A stretch of 34,498 nucleotides of DNA from the NCBI GenBank assembly GCA_934771475.1, contig CAKVMD010000012.1, positions 1 to 34,498 of the forward strand, written 5' to 3'. The position numbers and the translations under genes are program-made. Under the pieces are notes generated by a model. The model was not told the DNA's origin, did no database searches, and saw only the letters and a list, made by a program, of their open reading frames with translations. The DNA comes from an uncultured Clostridia bacterium (lineage in GTDB: Bacteria; Bacillota; Clostridia; Christensenellales; UBA1242). This document shows, one piece after another, positions 22,001 to 26,101 of the stretch (its first letter is position 1; the number at the start of each line of letters is the position of its first letter).

Positions 22001-23660
22001 GCCCAACAAGTTTGAAGAGTTTTTTGTAAGTTGCATTAATCTCATTGCTGTTTAATGCAAATGCAAAATCTTTTTCGCTTGTTGAAGTAGTGTCAGTGGC
22101 GCTGTCATAAACGCTTAACGCACTTTCAAAGTCGCTCACTGCGCGACATAGCACAGCTTTGTAACTTGCGCTTGCAGATGGCTCGTCATCACTTGTTATA
22201 GTAATCGTTACGCCATCAATTTTTTCTACGCCATCCTTTAAATTTGCCGATACTAGATAGATAATATCTGCTGACAAGCCGTTGGTTTCAAATGCATTTG
22301 CAATTACTGCACCATTTTCGTTGGTAACATTGTGAAGCACAAGTTCTTGAAGAACGTTTGTTTTGTCTTTGTATTTAATCGTTAATGGTGAAAATCCATT
22401 TTCTCCATAGTCAGCAAAAGAAGTCATTTGATTGTTTGGAATTTCAACTCTTACTGAATATGTATATTGCGCATCAATTACATTGATTGGTTTAAGAGAA
22501 ACTCTAACCATGTCTCCGTAAGCGCCAAGCGCATATCGCGTATAAACTGATTTTGTAGTCTCGCTTGTTATGCTTGTGCCCTCTCTATCTTCAAGGACTA
22601 CTTCATTTATAACTTCTCTAATTTTAACATGAATGGTTTGATTAAGTTCAACATCGTAGTCATATCCAGCGTAGCCAACTTTGAACTTAACATCAAATTC
22701 ACCATTTAAACTTTTATAATCTTCCTTTGAGTGAATTAAGAATTGTGGATAACCATTGACGCTAGTCCCATTTTCTACAACTCTTAACATTGCTTCGTCA
22801 AGTTTTCCGTCAGTGGAAGAAACTATTGGCTTAACTTGAAGAGCACCATTGTATGTAATAAGTGCGTTCAACCGACGATGAGGGTTTGTCTCATTTGCGT
22901 TTGAGATAACATCGTAAGTTGTATTTTCGTCAAGGTCGCCAGTCGCGTCATATCCGACTTCAACTTTGATGCCATCTGTGCTTAAAGATTTAAGGTTATC
23001 AAAAACTGGAAGAGTTACCTCACAAGAAACATCATCAGTTTGAGATGCGCTTTTAAGTAGGTTTGTCGCTTTTAAGGTTATAGAATTTCCCTCAAAGTTT
23101 TCGCCTATCGTAATTGAATGTGTTTCATTGTCGATGTTTACATTATCGTTTTCATTCACCACAGTCCAGTTTATATCTCTGCGAGATTTTATACTTGGAC
23201 TAAGGTCTAAAAGTTTGGTCTCGTCAAGAAGTTTTGTTTCACCCTTGACAAGGTAGTTTTGTTTATTGTCGCCAGTCTCAACCTTTTGACTCATTGATGA
23301 GACATAACTATAAACAGTTACATTCACAACCTTTGATTCACAGCCTGGCGCTGATACAACGAGCTCGGCATTTTCATATTCTGTCAACCCCTTAATCGTT
23401 ATCGTATTTTTGCCAGATGCTGAATGCTCAACCGAGGCCTCTATGATATTTTCATAGCCGTTCCATGAAACATTCACATGATTATCTTTTCCACCAGAAA
23501 CATTGGCTGTGATTTGAGCAAGCCCTTCACCGCCATTAAGTTCTATCTCTACTGATTGGCTGTCGAGATTAATTGTCCCCTTGCCCGCATTGCAAGCAGA
23601 AAGGAGTCCTCCCCCAATCAAGAGAAATATGCTCATAAGACCGACTAGAAATTTTTTCAT
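7056..23660 (-). CDS. giant surface lipoprotein, Ig-like plus GLUG beta-helix repeats
   Basis: One uninterrupted frame encodes 5534 residues. The start at 23660 is set by AAGGAGG 4 nt upstream; an in-frame ATG at 23711 lacks such a site. Residues 1-23 form a lipoprotein signal with lipobox LSAC and lipidated Cys23. Residues about 25-1130 and 1400-2230 are Asn/Thr/Ser-rich beta stretches of bacterial Ig-like character (for example VTSSNEMIVRVQGTS). Residues about 1200-1400 and 2240-5500 carry many GLUG-type beta-helix turns: GGIAGENNGTI, AGFVGENSGRIV, GGLVGTIDGG, INNCYNSGLI. Beta-helix lead-ins of DI-L...F-G-GNGHTI type recur near 2280, 2810, 4640 and 5275. No LPXTG motif or C-terminal membrane helix is seen, so anchoring is by lipid only. 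It is probably an adhesin or extended stalk outside the membrane. Function is inferred from architecture. Confidence 0.92.
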   Translation of the reverse strand: MKKFLVGLMSIFLLIGGGLLSACNAGKGTINLDSQSVEIELNGGEGLAQITANVSGGKDNHVNVSWNGYENIIEASVEHSASGKNTITIKGLTEYENAELVVSAPGCESKVVNVTVYSYVSSMSQKVETGDNKQNYLVKGETKLLDETKLLDLSPSIKSRRDINWTVVNENDNVNIDNETHSITIGENFEGNSITLKATNLLKSASQTDDVSCEVTLPVFDNLKSLSTDGIKVEVGYDATGDLDENTTYDVISNANETNPHRRLNALITYNGALQVKPIVSSTDGKLDEAMLRVVENGTSVNGYPQFLIHSKEDYKSLNGEFDVKFKVGYAGYDYDVELNQTIHVKIREVINEVVLEDREGTSITSETTKSVYTRYALGAYGDMVRVSLKPINVIDAQYTYSVRVEIPNNQMTSFADYGENGFSPLTIKYKDKTNVLQELVLHNVTNENGAVIANAFETNGLSADIIYLVSANLKDGVEKIDGVTITITSDDEPSASASYKAVLCRAVSDFESALSVYDSATDTTSTSEKDFAFALNSNEINATYKKLFKLVGQGTLSGLHVKSNSNLVTIEDKLVLKRSGEENGVPYIIFEMSASLNGSAYGETLQSTYEFYHDNGTVASDTLKSKLKLDVFLPLTDASLYQDATNKSNSVVSANYSKNDIGGSESYSSSLTNIILKNNTLTPISAVFNRTTNGKEASPEIEVRFVDLTEDNDNLDLTLTDLIGKLADGTAVTERYSQFVRINIDNGTIKSIQTQNVGKTFAIFTFTGKAENGEDKVIQRIVKIESLISVDGLSFEQQKDRNVTLYASDTIADEDAGQTRQTRRIYFANSKVTYADIENNFKFKSNNNENDRYFKIENKRVGENYIEFDIVALTTGDNALLNCDLELHYVHQAEGKTVIDIWTTLNITILNAQRVENVTWMNEKTDGLEFNVGDKSGQYLVFDVAPTNAKNNGLKYLPIDKDGNAQTGNSFVKVSEISPSQIAVTIATSTKIKGSLIVYPADMVHGGNISYYYKDGDLETSGIISLTEIGQIKENGQTWFDFLTTEAYFVSYKVGETGNGQPQKVEIPFSQILRKIDIIVVDGSSFEYSYRLYSAEDFKSVEKDKYYTLKNSVELTVGGGNNVDQLDEDEFAGGLQGADENVSIKFTEGSENLVKTLTGTIRNLTLLGDVKGNGFVCDINNGTIENVTIDTKGTYASVLTINGTHGGGIAGENNGTIKSVGVLGLSISGNAQYIGGVAGKNSGLIYGARVEFYNVQNVQTGKNPYNVNTFAGAEGADIAGLVGEAVNGSTIERSYAYNYTLTDSEGGKTNTLTAPFIGAVSATEGQTSTEASGQPQVIYSFAVVGCETDKIENAFPDNVSYSDVYNSYYKAADGSTYTYTSVFKETDKNNFVGNGETGYREYVNGREKHLKDIYQSQKLSKVTAPKKDVTDNGYMQVMVTDKNIIFMHYGLADIVASLTDTEQRDLDKLNTISFSDLGLGEGVRVTSSNEMIVRVQGTSLFVNQTGTVKLTFSSRQDASNYVEKNISVISAYNGFKLSYGSIEDVDNTKISIQKTKSAIFTASLLKTSAYLGNLAHSYDFVTPSFELTSETTPTGEGSNAVKFEASGLVFSAVTTQSSIETKVTLTAQVAGETYQHSSLKKEFTIFPENGAISIDYTGEELVVTPSVNGTLQVVVKTTEANDSIVPTVIDKSSSEDIVLVRTVADGQYVFSRNNTAVLNISVAETANETAGGSETKTYTNTYIVTFSINDAYKNNISKNDNFEVYFTTTTQNESARLKLTFNRQQFTSIDISNSVVKNAYRSGGQDIYVAGEKTSTLAPGKSSIMQVSINPEFAYYKYMEIKYSGVNIAGAVTIDLLQKSGTNYSSFNSGNNSGNFEQVGNAFRYTPSAKPQQIYFKLWINTTVEADSTICVTVSFYGEEGEKLTYANYYMDISYLREPRITIDGEDTVFLAKGSTAQIKIEVLANQKLDALVVDGNVNGISILSVSDEPEIDAVRGIKTYMATIRASLKAKVDDKDTGIFYLKATVRRTLNGFEETKFAIATVILVDFKINEDDILIGEKNGDNQELTVWAGVPKTVKINYGLIPEEYPIGEADSKEAQKIIKDRNVFLNAGYYPSADADANKANYIINYRDKSVAGQETNYKKLSIEERLFYVIGGEEYALNSENLSSKAISVYEVKGQNALTITGNVMSGASVSMVLYTYVTANKVEKVIKTYFTINIETFSDEDLPLVIKNADAFLALDPKNGEKAVQDYILLDDIVLENYEPFDTTYISSLDGNGHTIYIKSFAMNEDESTLNVALFNNVIEGTMLKNVRVNLYEGGQLTVNISQYKNINVAGFALSNKGIITNCEVVAFYTNGTYTVGGQTLSYTNRLPSNKQAGINLFLTDGVNTTQEAHLADHLNVKVNLAGFVLNNDGNITNSRVGGDSVYVISGEETTPDGRNIGRTDAEQVELENFIISGQGCMAGFVLNNSGDGTISASFVKNTAMDNRSNISKDLSGQDIYLAGFVGENSGRIVTSFIEGIRLSGHEKDTAIMGSSLKSQGIIAGFAYSNFSQINDSYSNILISTSQGLGNVMFASGFVYKNSGKIVNGFSACQIESDRFTQMNFSGVDANSESQQNGEYENCYFYSVNNASSEDDSSATTETQYSTGAMLIADPTIITSFYGFAISNSSDDDSGIWRIIDGKVSLIEAERISFSHRYIYYVEDTAYEGPTRADGDKKYILPYATIIIGGTTIDTSLGGVTNPIIIADAEDFVQAMGESTSTYIKKYFDESNVYGTYRVVADINLDELKVETASYSLPSSSKSFSGRFYGNGFTINSIRLTSSNKNVVSYGLFKSLESISKTSAEIGTGKVFKPIITNLNLKVDNVVAGDVPLVGALAGYVKDATIVGITMDFSDNAEIVGSNFVGGIAGYAFGATVVKNITINNPSTYAIFYTSDENGGVKLTNLTPSTITSFRAQGALLQNGTKFDNKVVQEFRKYSYAGALFGMADIYSTTQSKFDYSDYQKNNYQINNIKVRGIVKSKAMVVGGAIGITGPQTYVNDISVIFNGSSSASQSQLYAMFGYAGGVLGQSFGGVTRIYAEHINTSDDNSNIQDSIESNMHAYYSGNANVERGILNLFVGDEDYTQKAIGGLIGFAGSGALEISYSKINVTSPKAEYAGGVIGEVASSDKYSAEAKIAGKFTTSYLVHEVYATGDVRSSSAGKAGGIVGKTTGGTLSFLSVNAYNYFTSYDYEKGENVTLKVGAENNLTPNYKINAFVGAVYQSATAGVFTRATLTGYKQYVDFVQRGGSTGSNEDPSPTNSYYASYNFAGTDFYVNLMDGVDGKDAYTKTPILVYVISGPAGFTTTESTNTQDGFLKSEVWLEENWKHAPNDLFPTIQYRTYGGSVYLDCYNVAQVFAQMRYNNITVIVRGKTAPGADTYADIDLTESRYKNLKAVEGFYGTIKHSGKKTTASGNEDDVRIISNRNFLSSTKEGFSVQNLIVEFINNSTSQSLIEVNANGKSNVGLFVNGNITSARLNGLTIQLGSGVKFNNAKGNVGIVASSIVNSTINDLIIEVSKNDNGTAKVSGQSLLSVDGNSTIDNIGLIAGKLVQNSPYSIMTVSDVSVDAQGNTLISTGGKVNESVGGLFGSVVKESGALNFKMTNVNAYTNASESDSISISNSLGNSSSDAYLGGAIGLLANVDEFSLTSDKNDAQISSVATINLLSANLYAGAVFGKVSNVSTLNTWKDYFKGIKGSLELGSTTGTPNLYAGGFAGNLNGASGATIDLKGFGSSYKVETPSSKSITSAYVGGLVGLNGATGSEASGQITINNVGSTIGVGSSTIHVKSTAHIGGLIGLSKGEVKIESNSNFCIKDTDLNSTIFTDWFANKSEVYFGGIIGKAESGLILTASGGTLLQSGADINSKKIYAGGIAGCIDGEIRPTEENKETLVTSITGESSNLIRYDGKIYSRSDEIKFGGIVGERANTTNDANTKFNSQYTSFGGALYVEAGRIVYAGGVIGHSYAVFDVFDSSYESESKAFKISRSYNYGDVFVNYEESVLPLTKYYFGGIVGLQEKVADNDGQVNATNNYSLMTSHNSRYSTATEDTAHAMIGGGWLYDADYPNYYNYYNHKVCLLTDDHAFDVGYTRRYDPDSHYLGYGSMPSKSYDFALAGTNGIISSKIRGMDYGHKLNPAKITSNSFNCDGETNGLSYCVAQYFEEGFENCLYEVDKEGNYVSISFDHKAFIYEDNKPIKFKNTQSMGLIHQLGDFSFISGFVVENNSVIENATTYDQNQNTSYGGLVGEAGVNTIIYACQTQGSIEVGGTGKVAVAGLVGRTSGKVFDCSSDINLLYRAGKDGWVSGLVCQVGKDEGAFVENCYTGGKITTYISANCFAIGEVNNSKSTKYQNCYSYTHFDLNDYVKGSFNEDNVYLIGGNKTHQNIFYDQNACEMKLLNWNDDNQHVEFYGNNFSLFDSAKKADDDNVEKPTTKSEGYLGVLYDSDDNNQANGPAPGFDKIKWQVDYRYNYGYPTLKYGYLKNSSFAYIANRTDIKQQGSSTNITYDSYVWDITYTNRENGYDDINFETSEGSRRWHQYNNYFKIPNASVWNMVFKDKLMNNTRVSSSITIENNNKFNYILTNNIDLTNSDLKSKISSQNITLSGILDGQGYTIKGLKTSLFKSVANNGSIFKMSNITSISMSTGDTSNSKTLLGSLQIYEKGDGWESNRFTKAIIVNLNLNDSNLTSGGGLLANAITRAFVSNITLTGNIAINGTGTIVAGGLVGTIDGGHIACVTNLTMVTARKASQLNKLNKNEINDDEKYWGLIIGNAGNVYVGGLAGQFTASSDITISYCSNYGPINATSLAEISDPGGIKQSDISVFAGGLVAYVGATTLIEYCYNASSVLSGYAVPGATALESTNCKYYSAGIVGQSVSKVTINNCYNSGLIKAGNKSQTKGARAAGIIADSGDNTTLNNCYNDGLIEALGQNPNWKYTSGNEESTNFMYSMSFEITNNVNVFSDSLSVKSFDGENNHAKTIFDSDMLNGTGYKGSISKNTDGSEMFKYYKINAEKKAAYAYCKNDNNSAFSVQIQTVDSVSDGSHRFQTQYTSGTLQPLAYDKFGLPTAGEIMHRLCWNVQVRGAHDQTWQTSSTPSGGDDWDKTEQLYNKAYNTWKHSASNSNISHITYYNKSLFSSNYGGSSPSSIYEAQLKKASSRDYGNLSNADKKTAMEKLVLQKDSAAKKVDIGGEEFMIVSSGLWSSKSLQDGISVYSGFILDGNVVIKEAGLFTTETTIYGNGHVLLNLNEDAINTTSITLKDLGIAGNIDDPNKNTKFIDTAIYGKMTENLLNMSFDNVQVYGWLVSTTDSKDVTINSGSQCVFYGVIIAQNGATCRNCYDAFCEKSKGGNIIIEGVSKFKNVGILKAGDGGMPTYDYSTYNSVLSILNGEVTKGIGIPGKIFDIYGNSIKTVTMGKATKYWYHTGTLWGKGNAERKDISDDTVILKVGSQEYKYEDYGKKNAFVNVNTLNSVAETVFGILKTSSGCKIAELNLV
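7510..7585 (-). other. C-terminal cysteine cluster of the giant lipoprotein
   Basis: Within about 24 residues near position 5370 four cysteines occur in the pattern C-x14-C-x2-C-x4-C (segments QCVFYG and CRNCYDAFCEK). Another Cys lies nine residues from the C-terminus. This could bind metal or form disulfides in an extracellular domain at the tip. Cysteines also occur singly in the beta-helix turns as NCY, so the pattern may be partly structural. Confidence 0.4.
23592..23660 (-). other. lipoprotein signal peptide with lipobox
   Basis: The first residues are MKKF followed by a hydrophobic core (LVGLMSIFLLIGGG) and LLSAC. Two lysines, the core and the LSAC lipobox fit signal peptidase II cleavage before Cys23 (codon at 23592-23594) after diacylglycerol transfer. 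The protein should be tethered to the outer face of the cytoplasmic membrane. Confidence 0.92.
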
Positions 23661-23664
23661 AATT

Positions 23665-23699
23665 CCTCCTTGTTTAATATTTGTAATTTCACAAATATT
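23665..23699 (-). promoter_or_regulatory. ribosome binding site and adjoining leader hairpin
   Basis: AAGGAGG (minus strand, 23665-23671) lies 4 nt before the ATG and fixes the start of the giant gene. Just upstream AATATTTGT (23676-23684) and ACAAATATT (23691-23699) form a perfect 9-bp stem with a 6-nt loop, 4 nt from the ribosome binding site. Such a hairpin could tune translation or protect the 5' end of the mRNA, or its DNA could be an operator. Confidence 0.6.
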
Positions 23700-23753
23700 T
23701 AAACCACTCATTTGCCAACTTATTAAAACGATTTTTAAATGCCTTTAACATAA

Positions 23754-23789
23754 AGAAAAACTTTAATCTGTTAAATCAAAAGTTTTTCT
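23754..23789 (-). promoter_or_regulatory. second hairpin in the giant-gene leader
   Basis: AGAAAAACTTT (23754-23764) and AAAGTTTTTCT (23779-23789) form a perfect 11-bp stem with a 14-nt loop inside the predicted 5' leader. It is AT-rich and followed on the minus strand by a T-rich stretch, so a weak attenuator is conceivable. Confidence 0.45.
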
Positions 23790-23841
23790 CGTAAGTCAAA
23801 TTGCATTTTGTGTATTTTGCGCGTTTATTTAAGTCATAAAA

Positions 23842-23871
23842 ATTATATATCTTTTGCGCGAAAAAAGTCAA
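23842..23871 (-). promoter_or_regulatory. candidate promoter of the giant lipoprotein gene
   Basis: On the minus strand TTGACT (23866-23871) is followed after 18 nt by a perfect TATAAT (23842-23847). Transcription would begin near 23835, leaving a leader of about 175 nt that holds both hairpins above. Confidence 0.6.
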
Positions 23872-24258
23872 ATAAATTATATATAATTATAATAAGGGCG
23901 AAAAAAATATTTTTATGCATTATCTTTGATAAAAGGTTTTTTATTATTCTTTTTCTTTTCGCAATAATTTAAGTAATTTATTTCGCTAGCGTAACAAAAA
24001 AAGATAATTATTTTTTCAGGCAAACTAAAAGCGGAAAAATCTTTTCGATTTATTTATGTTTTTATCGATTAAAATTGCACAAAAAAATCACAAAAAAAAT
24101 TAATTAAATAAATAAAAATTCATCGAAAAATCATAAAAATTAATTAAAAAATGCAATTTTTTTGCTATTTTTATTGATTTTTCACTAAATTAATTGCATT
24201 TTTAAAAATTATTTTTTAATAAAAAACAAAATATTTTTTATAATTTTTGGCTATTTAT
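23872..24258. other. AT-rich divergent intergenic stretch without a gene
   Basis: I see no coding sequence here. The stretch is almost entirely A and T. It contains an 8-bp palindrome CGCTAGCG at 23984-23991 and a 12-bp inverted repeat (AAAAATGCAATT at 24147-24158 with its complement at 24192-24203). Neither has an evident role. It separates two divergent promoters and may act as bent or nucleoid-protein-bound DNA. Confidence 0.6.
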
Positions 24259-24298
24259 TTGACTATTTTTTTTGATTGTTTTACAATTTTAAAAGGAG
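24259..24298 (+). promoter_or_regulatory. candidate gpmI promoter and ribosome binding site
   Basis: TTGACT (24259-24264), a 17-nt spacer and TACAAT (24282-24287) make a near-consensus sigma-A promoter. AAAAGGAG follows at 24291-24298, 6 nt before the ATG. Transcription would start near 24294, within the ribosome binding site, so the leader would be about 11 nt. Confidence 0.6.
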
Positions 24299-24304
24299 AT
24301 TTTT

Positions 24305-25801
24305 ATGGTTACCTTAATCATTTTAGACGGCTTTGGAATAGGCAAAAAAGATGCCACAAATGCAATCTTTTCTGCCAGCACGCCAAACCTTGACAAACTA
24401 AAAGCGCGCTACTCTTACTCTCACCTTAAAGCCTCTGGCGAGGCTGTTGGACTCCCAAAAGGACAAATGGGAAACAGTGAGGTCGGGCATCTTACGCTGG
24501 GAAGTGGGAGAAGAATATTGCAAGATTTGCTTCGAATCGACAGCGATATTAAAAGCGGAGAATTTTATAAAAACGAGCATTTAATAAAAGCAATAATGCA
24601 CGCAAAAAACAACAATTCCACCCTTCACATCATGGGACTTTTGTCAAATGGCGGAGTGCATTCGCACATAAATCATCTTTATGCAATTATAGATTTAGCA
24701 AAAAAATACGGACTAGAAAAAGTGTTTATCCATGCTTTTACTGATGGTAGAGATACTCTTTATAACAGCGGAAAAGATTTTATTCGCGACCTTGAAGACC
24801 ACTTAAAAGGCACTTCATATCGTATAGGTTCAATATCAGGAAGAATTTATGCCATGGATAGAGAACAGCGTTACGACAGACTTGAAAAAGCATATAACAC
24901 ACTGGTTTTTGGAGAAAATTACAAAGAATTAAGCGCGCTTGATGCACTAGAAGAAAGTTATTCTAACGGCGTGTATGATGAGTTTGCTCAGCCAGTTTTA
25001 CTTGATAAAAATGCCACAATTAAAGATAATGATAGCGTTATTTTCTTTAATTTCCGCTCAGATAGAGCGCGAGAAATTACCTATGCGTTAACAGACAAAA
25101 ATTTCAATCATTTTAAAACCAAGCACTTTAATAATTTACTTTTCTCACCTATGCAAGAGTATTCTATTGACTTTGCTTCTCTTAATACTCTATATCCCCC
25201 ACTGCAAGTTGACGATAATTTGTCAGCCCTTGTTTCAAAAGCGGGACTTAAACAATTTCACATTGCCGAAACAACAAAATATGCCCATGTTACTTTTTTC
25301 TTTAATGGCGGAATTGAAAAGCCTTACAAAGGAGAAGAACGCAAACTCATTGAAAGCATAGACACTCAGGACTTTTCTGCATATCCTAAAATGCGCGCAA
25401 TAGAGATAACAGAAAGCACTCTTGACGCTATTGCTTCGGGAAAATATGACTTCATTTTAGTAAATTATTCCAATCCAGATATGATTGGACACACTGGCAA
25501 TTTTGACGCCACAAAGGAAGCAATTACTTGTGTTGAAAAACAGGCATACGCGGTCGCTTTGGCAACGCTTATGGCTGGGGGAGAATGCATTATAACAGCC
25601 GACCATGGTAACGCTGAATACATGATTGACAAAAATGGAAACAAGGTTACTTCCCATACAACAAACCCAGTTCCAATTTATTTCATAAGTGAAAAACAAA
25701 AGCCTCGTCTTAAAAAAGGCGGAATCTCACAAGTAGCACCAACAATATTAAAACTTTTAAATTTAGAGATTCCAACCTCAATGGACAAGCCATTGTTTTA
25801 A
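24305..25801 (+). CDS. gpmI: 2,3-bisphosphoglycerate-independent phosphoglycerate mutase
   Basis: GpmI interconverts 3- and 2-phosphoglycerate in glycolysis and gluconeogenesis. It is a cytosolic monomer with two manganese ions in an alkaline-phosphatase-like fold. The 498-residue product is close to the usual 510. Visible landmarks are LIILDGFG with metal ligand Asp8, GNSEVGH with the phosphorylated Ser58, HAFTDGRDT, the arginine region FNFRSDRARE, NYSNPDMIGHTG, and ITADHGNAE with C-terminal metal ligands. The active site appears complete. It stands alone, away from other glycolytic genes, between the giant surface protein and the restriction island. A short-leader promoter lies directly upstream and a strong hairpin about 155 nt downstream. 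Confidence 0.97.
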   Translation: MVTLIILDGFGIGKKDATNAIFSASTPNLDKLKARYSYSHLKASGEAVGLPKGQMGNSEVGHLTLGSGRRILQDLLRIDSDIKSGEFYKNEHLIKAIMHAKNNNSTLHIMGLLSNGGVHSHINHLYAIIDLAKKYGLEKVFIHAFTDGRDTLYNSGKDFIRDLEDHLKGTSYRIGSISGRIYAMDREQRYDRLEKAYNTLVFGENYKELSALDALEESYSNGVYDEFAQPVLLDKNATIKDNDSVIFFNFRSDRAREITYALTDKNFNHFKTKHFNNLLFSPMQEYSIDFASLNTLYPPLQVDDNLSALVSKAGLKQFHIAETTKYAHVTFFFNGGIEKPYKGEERKLIESIDTQDFSAYPKMRAIEITESTLDAIASGKYDFILVNYSNPDMIGHTGNFDATKEAITCVEKQAYAVALATLMAGGECIITADHGNAEYMIDKNGNKVTSHTTNPVPIYFISEKQKPRLKKGGISQVAPTILKLLNLEIPTSMDKPLF

Positions 25802-25957
25802 ACACCTTTCTTATTTGTCGCAACAAGCCTCCACTTTTAACTTTAACGCCATAATATTAACAACAACTATAATTAACAAAAAGCAATATAAATGAAATAA
25901 TATTAATTAAACAACATTAAATAAAATAATTATTAATAAAAACAGCCAAAAAACGCA

Positions 25958-25994
25958 AAAAAACACGAAATTTATCAATTTTTTCGTGTTTTTT
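25958..25994. terminator. terminator after gpmI
   Basis: Perfect 13-bp arms (AAAAAACACGAAA at 25958-25970 and its complement at 25982-25994) enclose an 11-nt loop and end in T-rich sequence. It probably ends gpmI transcription, though it lies about 155 nt past the stop. The 25802-25957 stretch is AT-rich and holds nothing I recognise. Confidence 0.7.
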
Positions 25995-26059
25995 ATGAAA
26001 AATAGATTTCTAGTAATTAAAAAAAGCACCTCAAGGGCTGGCAATTTTGAAACTAGCAA

Positions 26060-26100
26060 AAAATAAGACATTCTATAAGCAGAGTAGAATGTCTTATTTT
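26060..26100. terminator. bidirectional terminator of the restriction operon
   Basis: A perfect 16-bp stem, 26060-26075 with 26085-26100, closes a 9-nt loop, with A-runs to the left and T-runs to the right, so it can work on both strands. On the minus strand it falls immediately after the hsdR stop and should end the restriction-modification transcript. Confidence 0.85.
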
Positions 26101-26101
26101 T

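Noticed and set aside
23661..23711. Upstream ATG at 23711 for the giant lipoprotein
   Set aside because: It would place 17 residues before a standard lipoprotein signal peptide, and AAGGAGG lies just before the inner ATG.
23872..24304. Riboswitch or small RNA upstream of gpmI
   Set aside because: No GC-containing structured element is visible, only AT-rich repeats, and the promoter leaves almost no leader.
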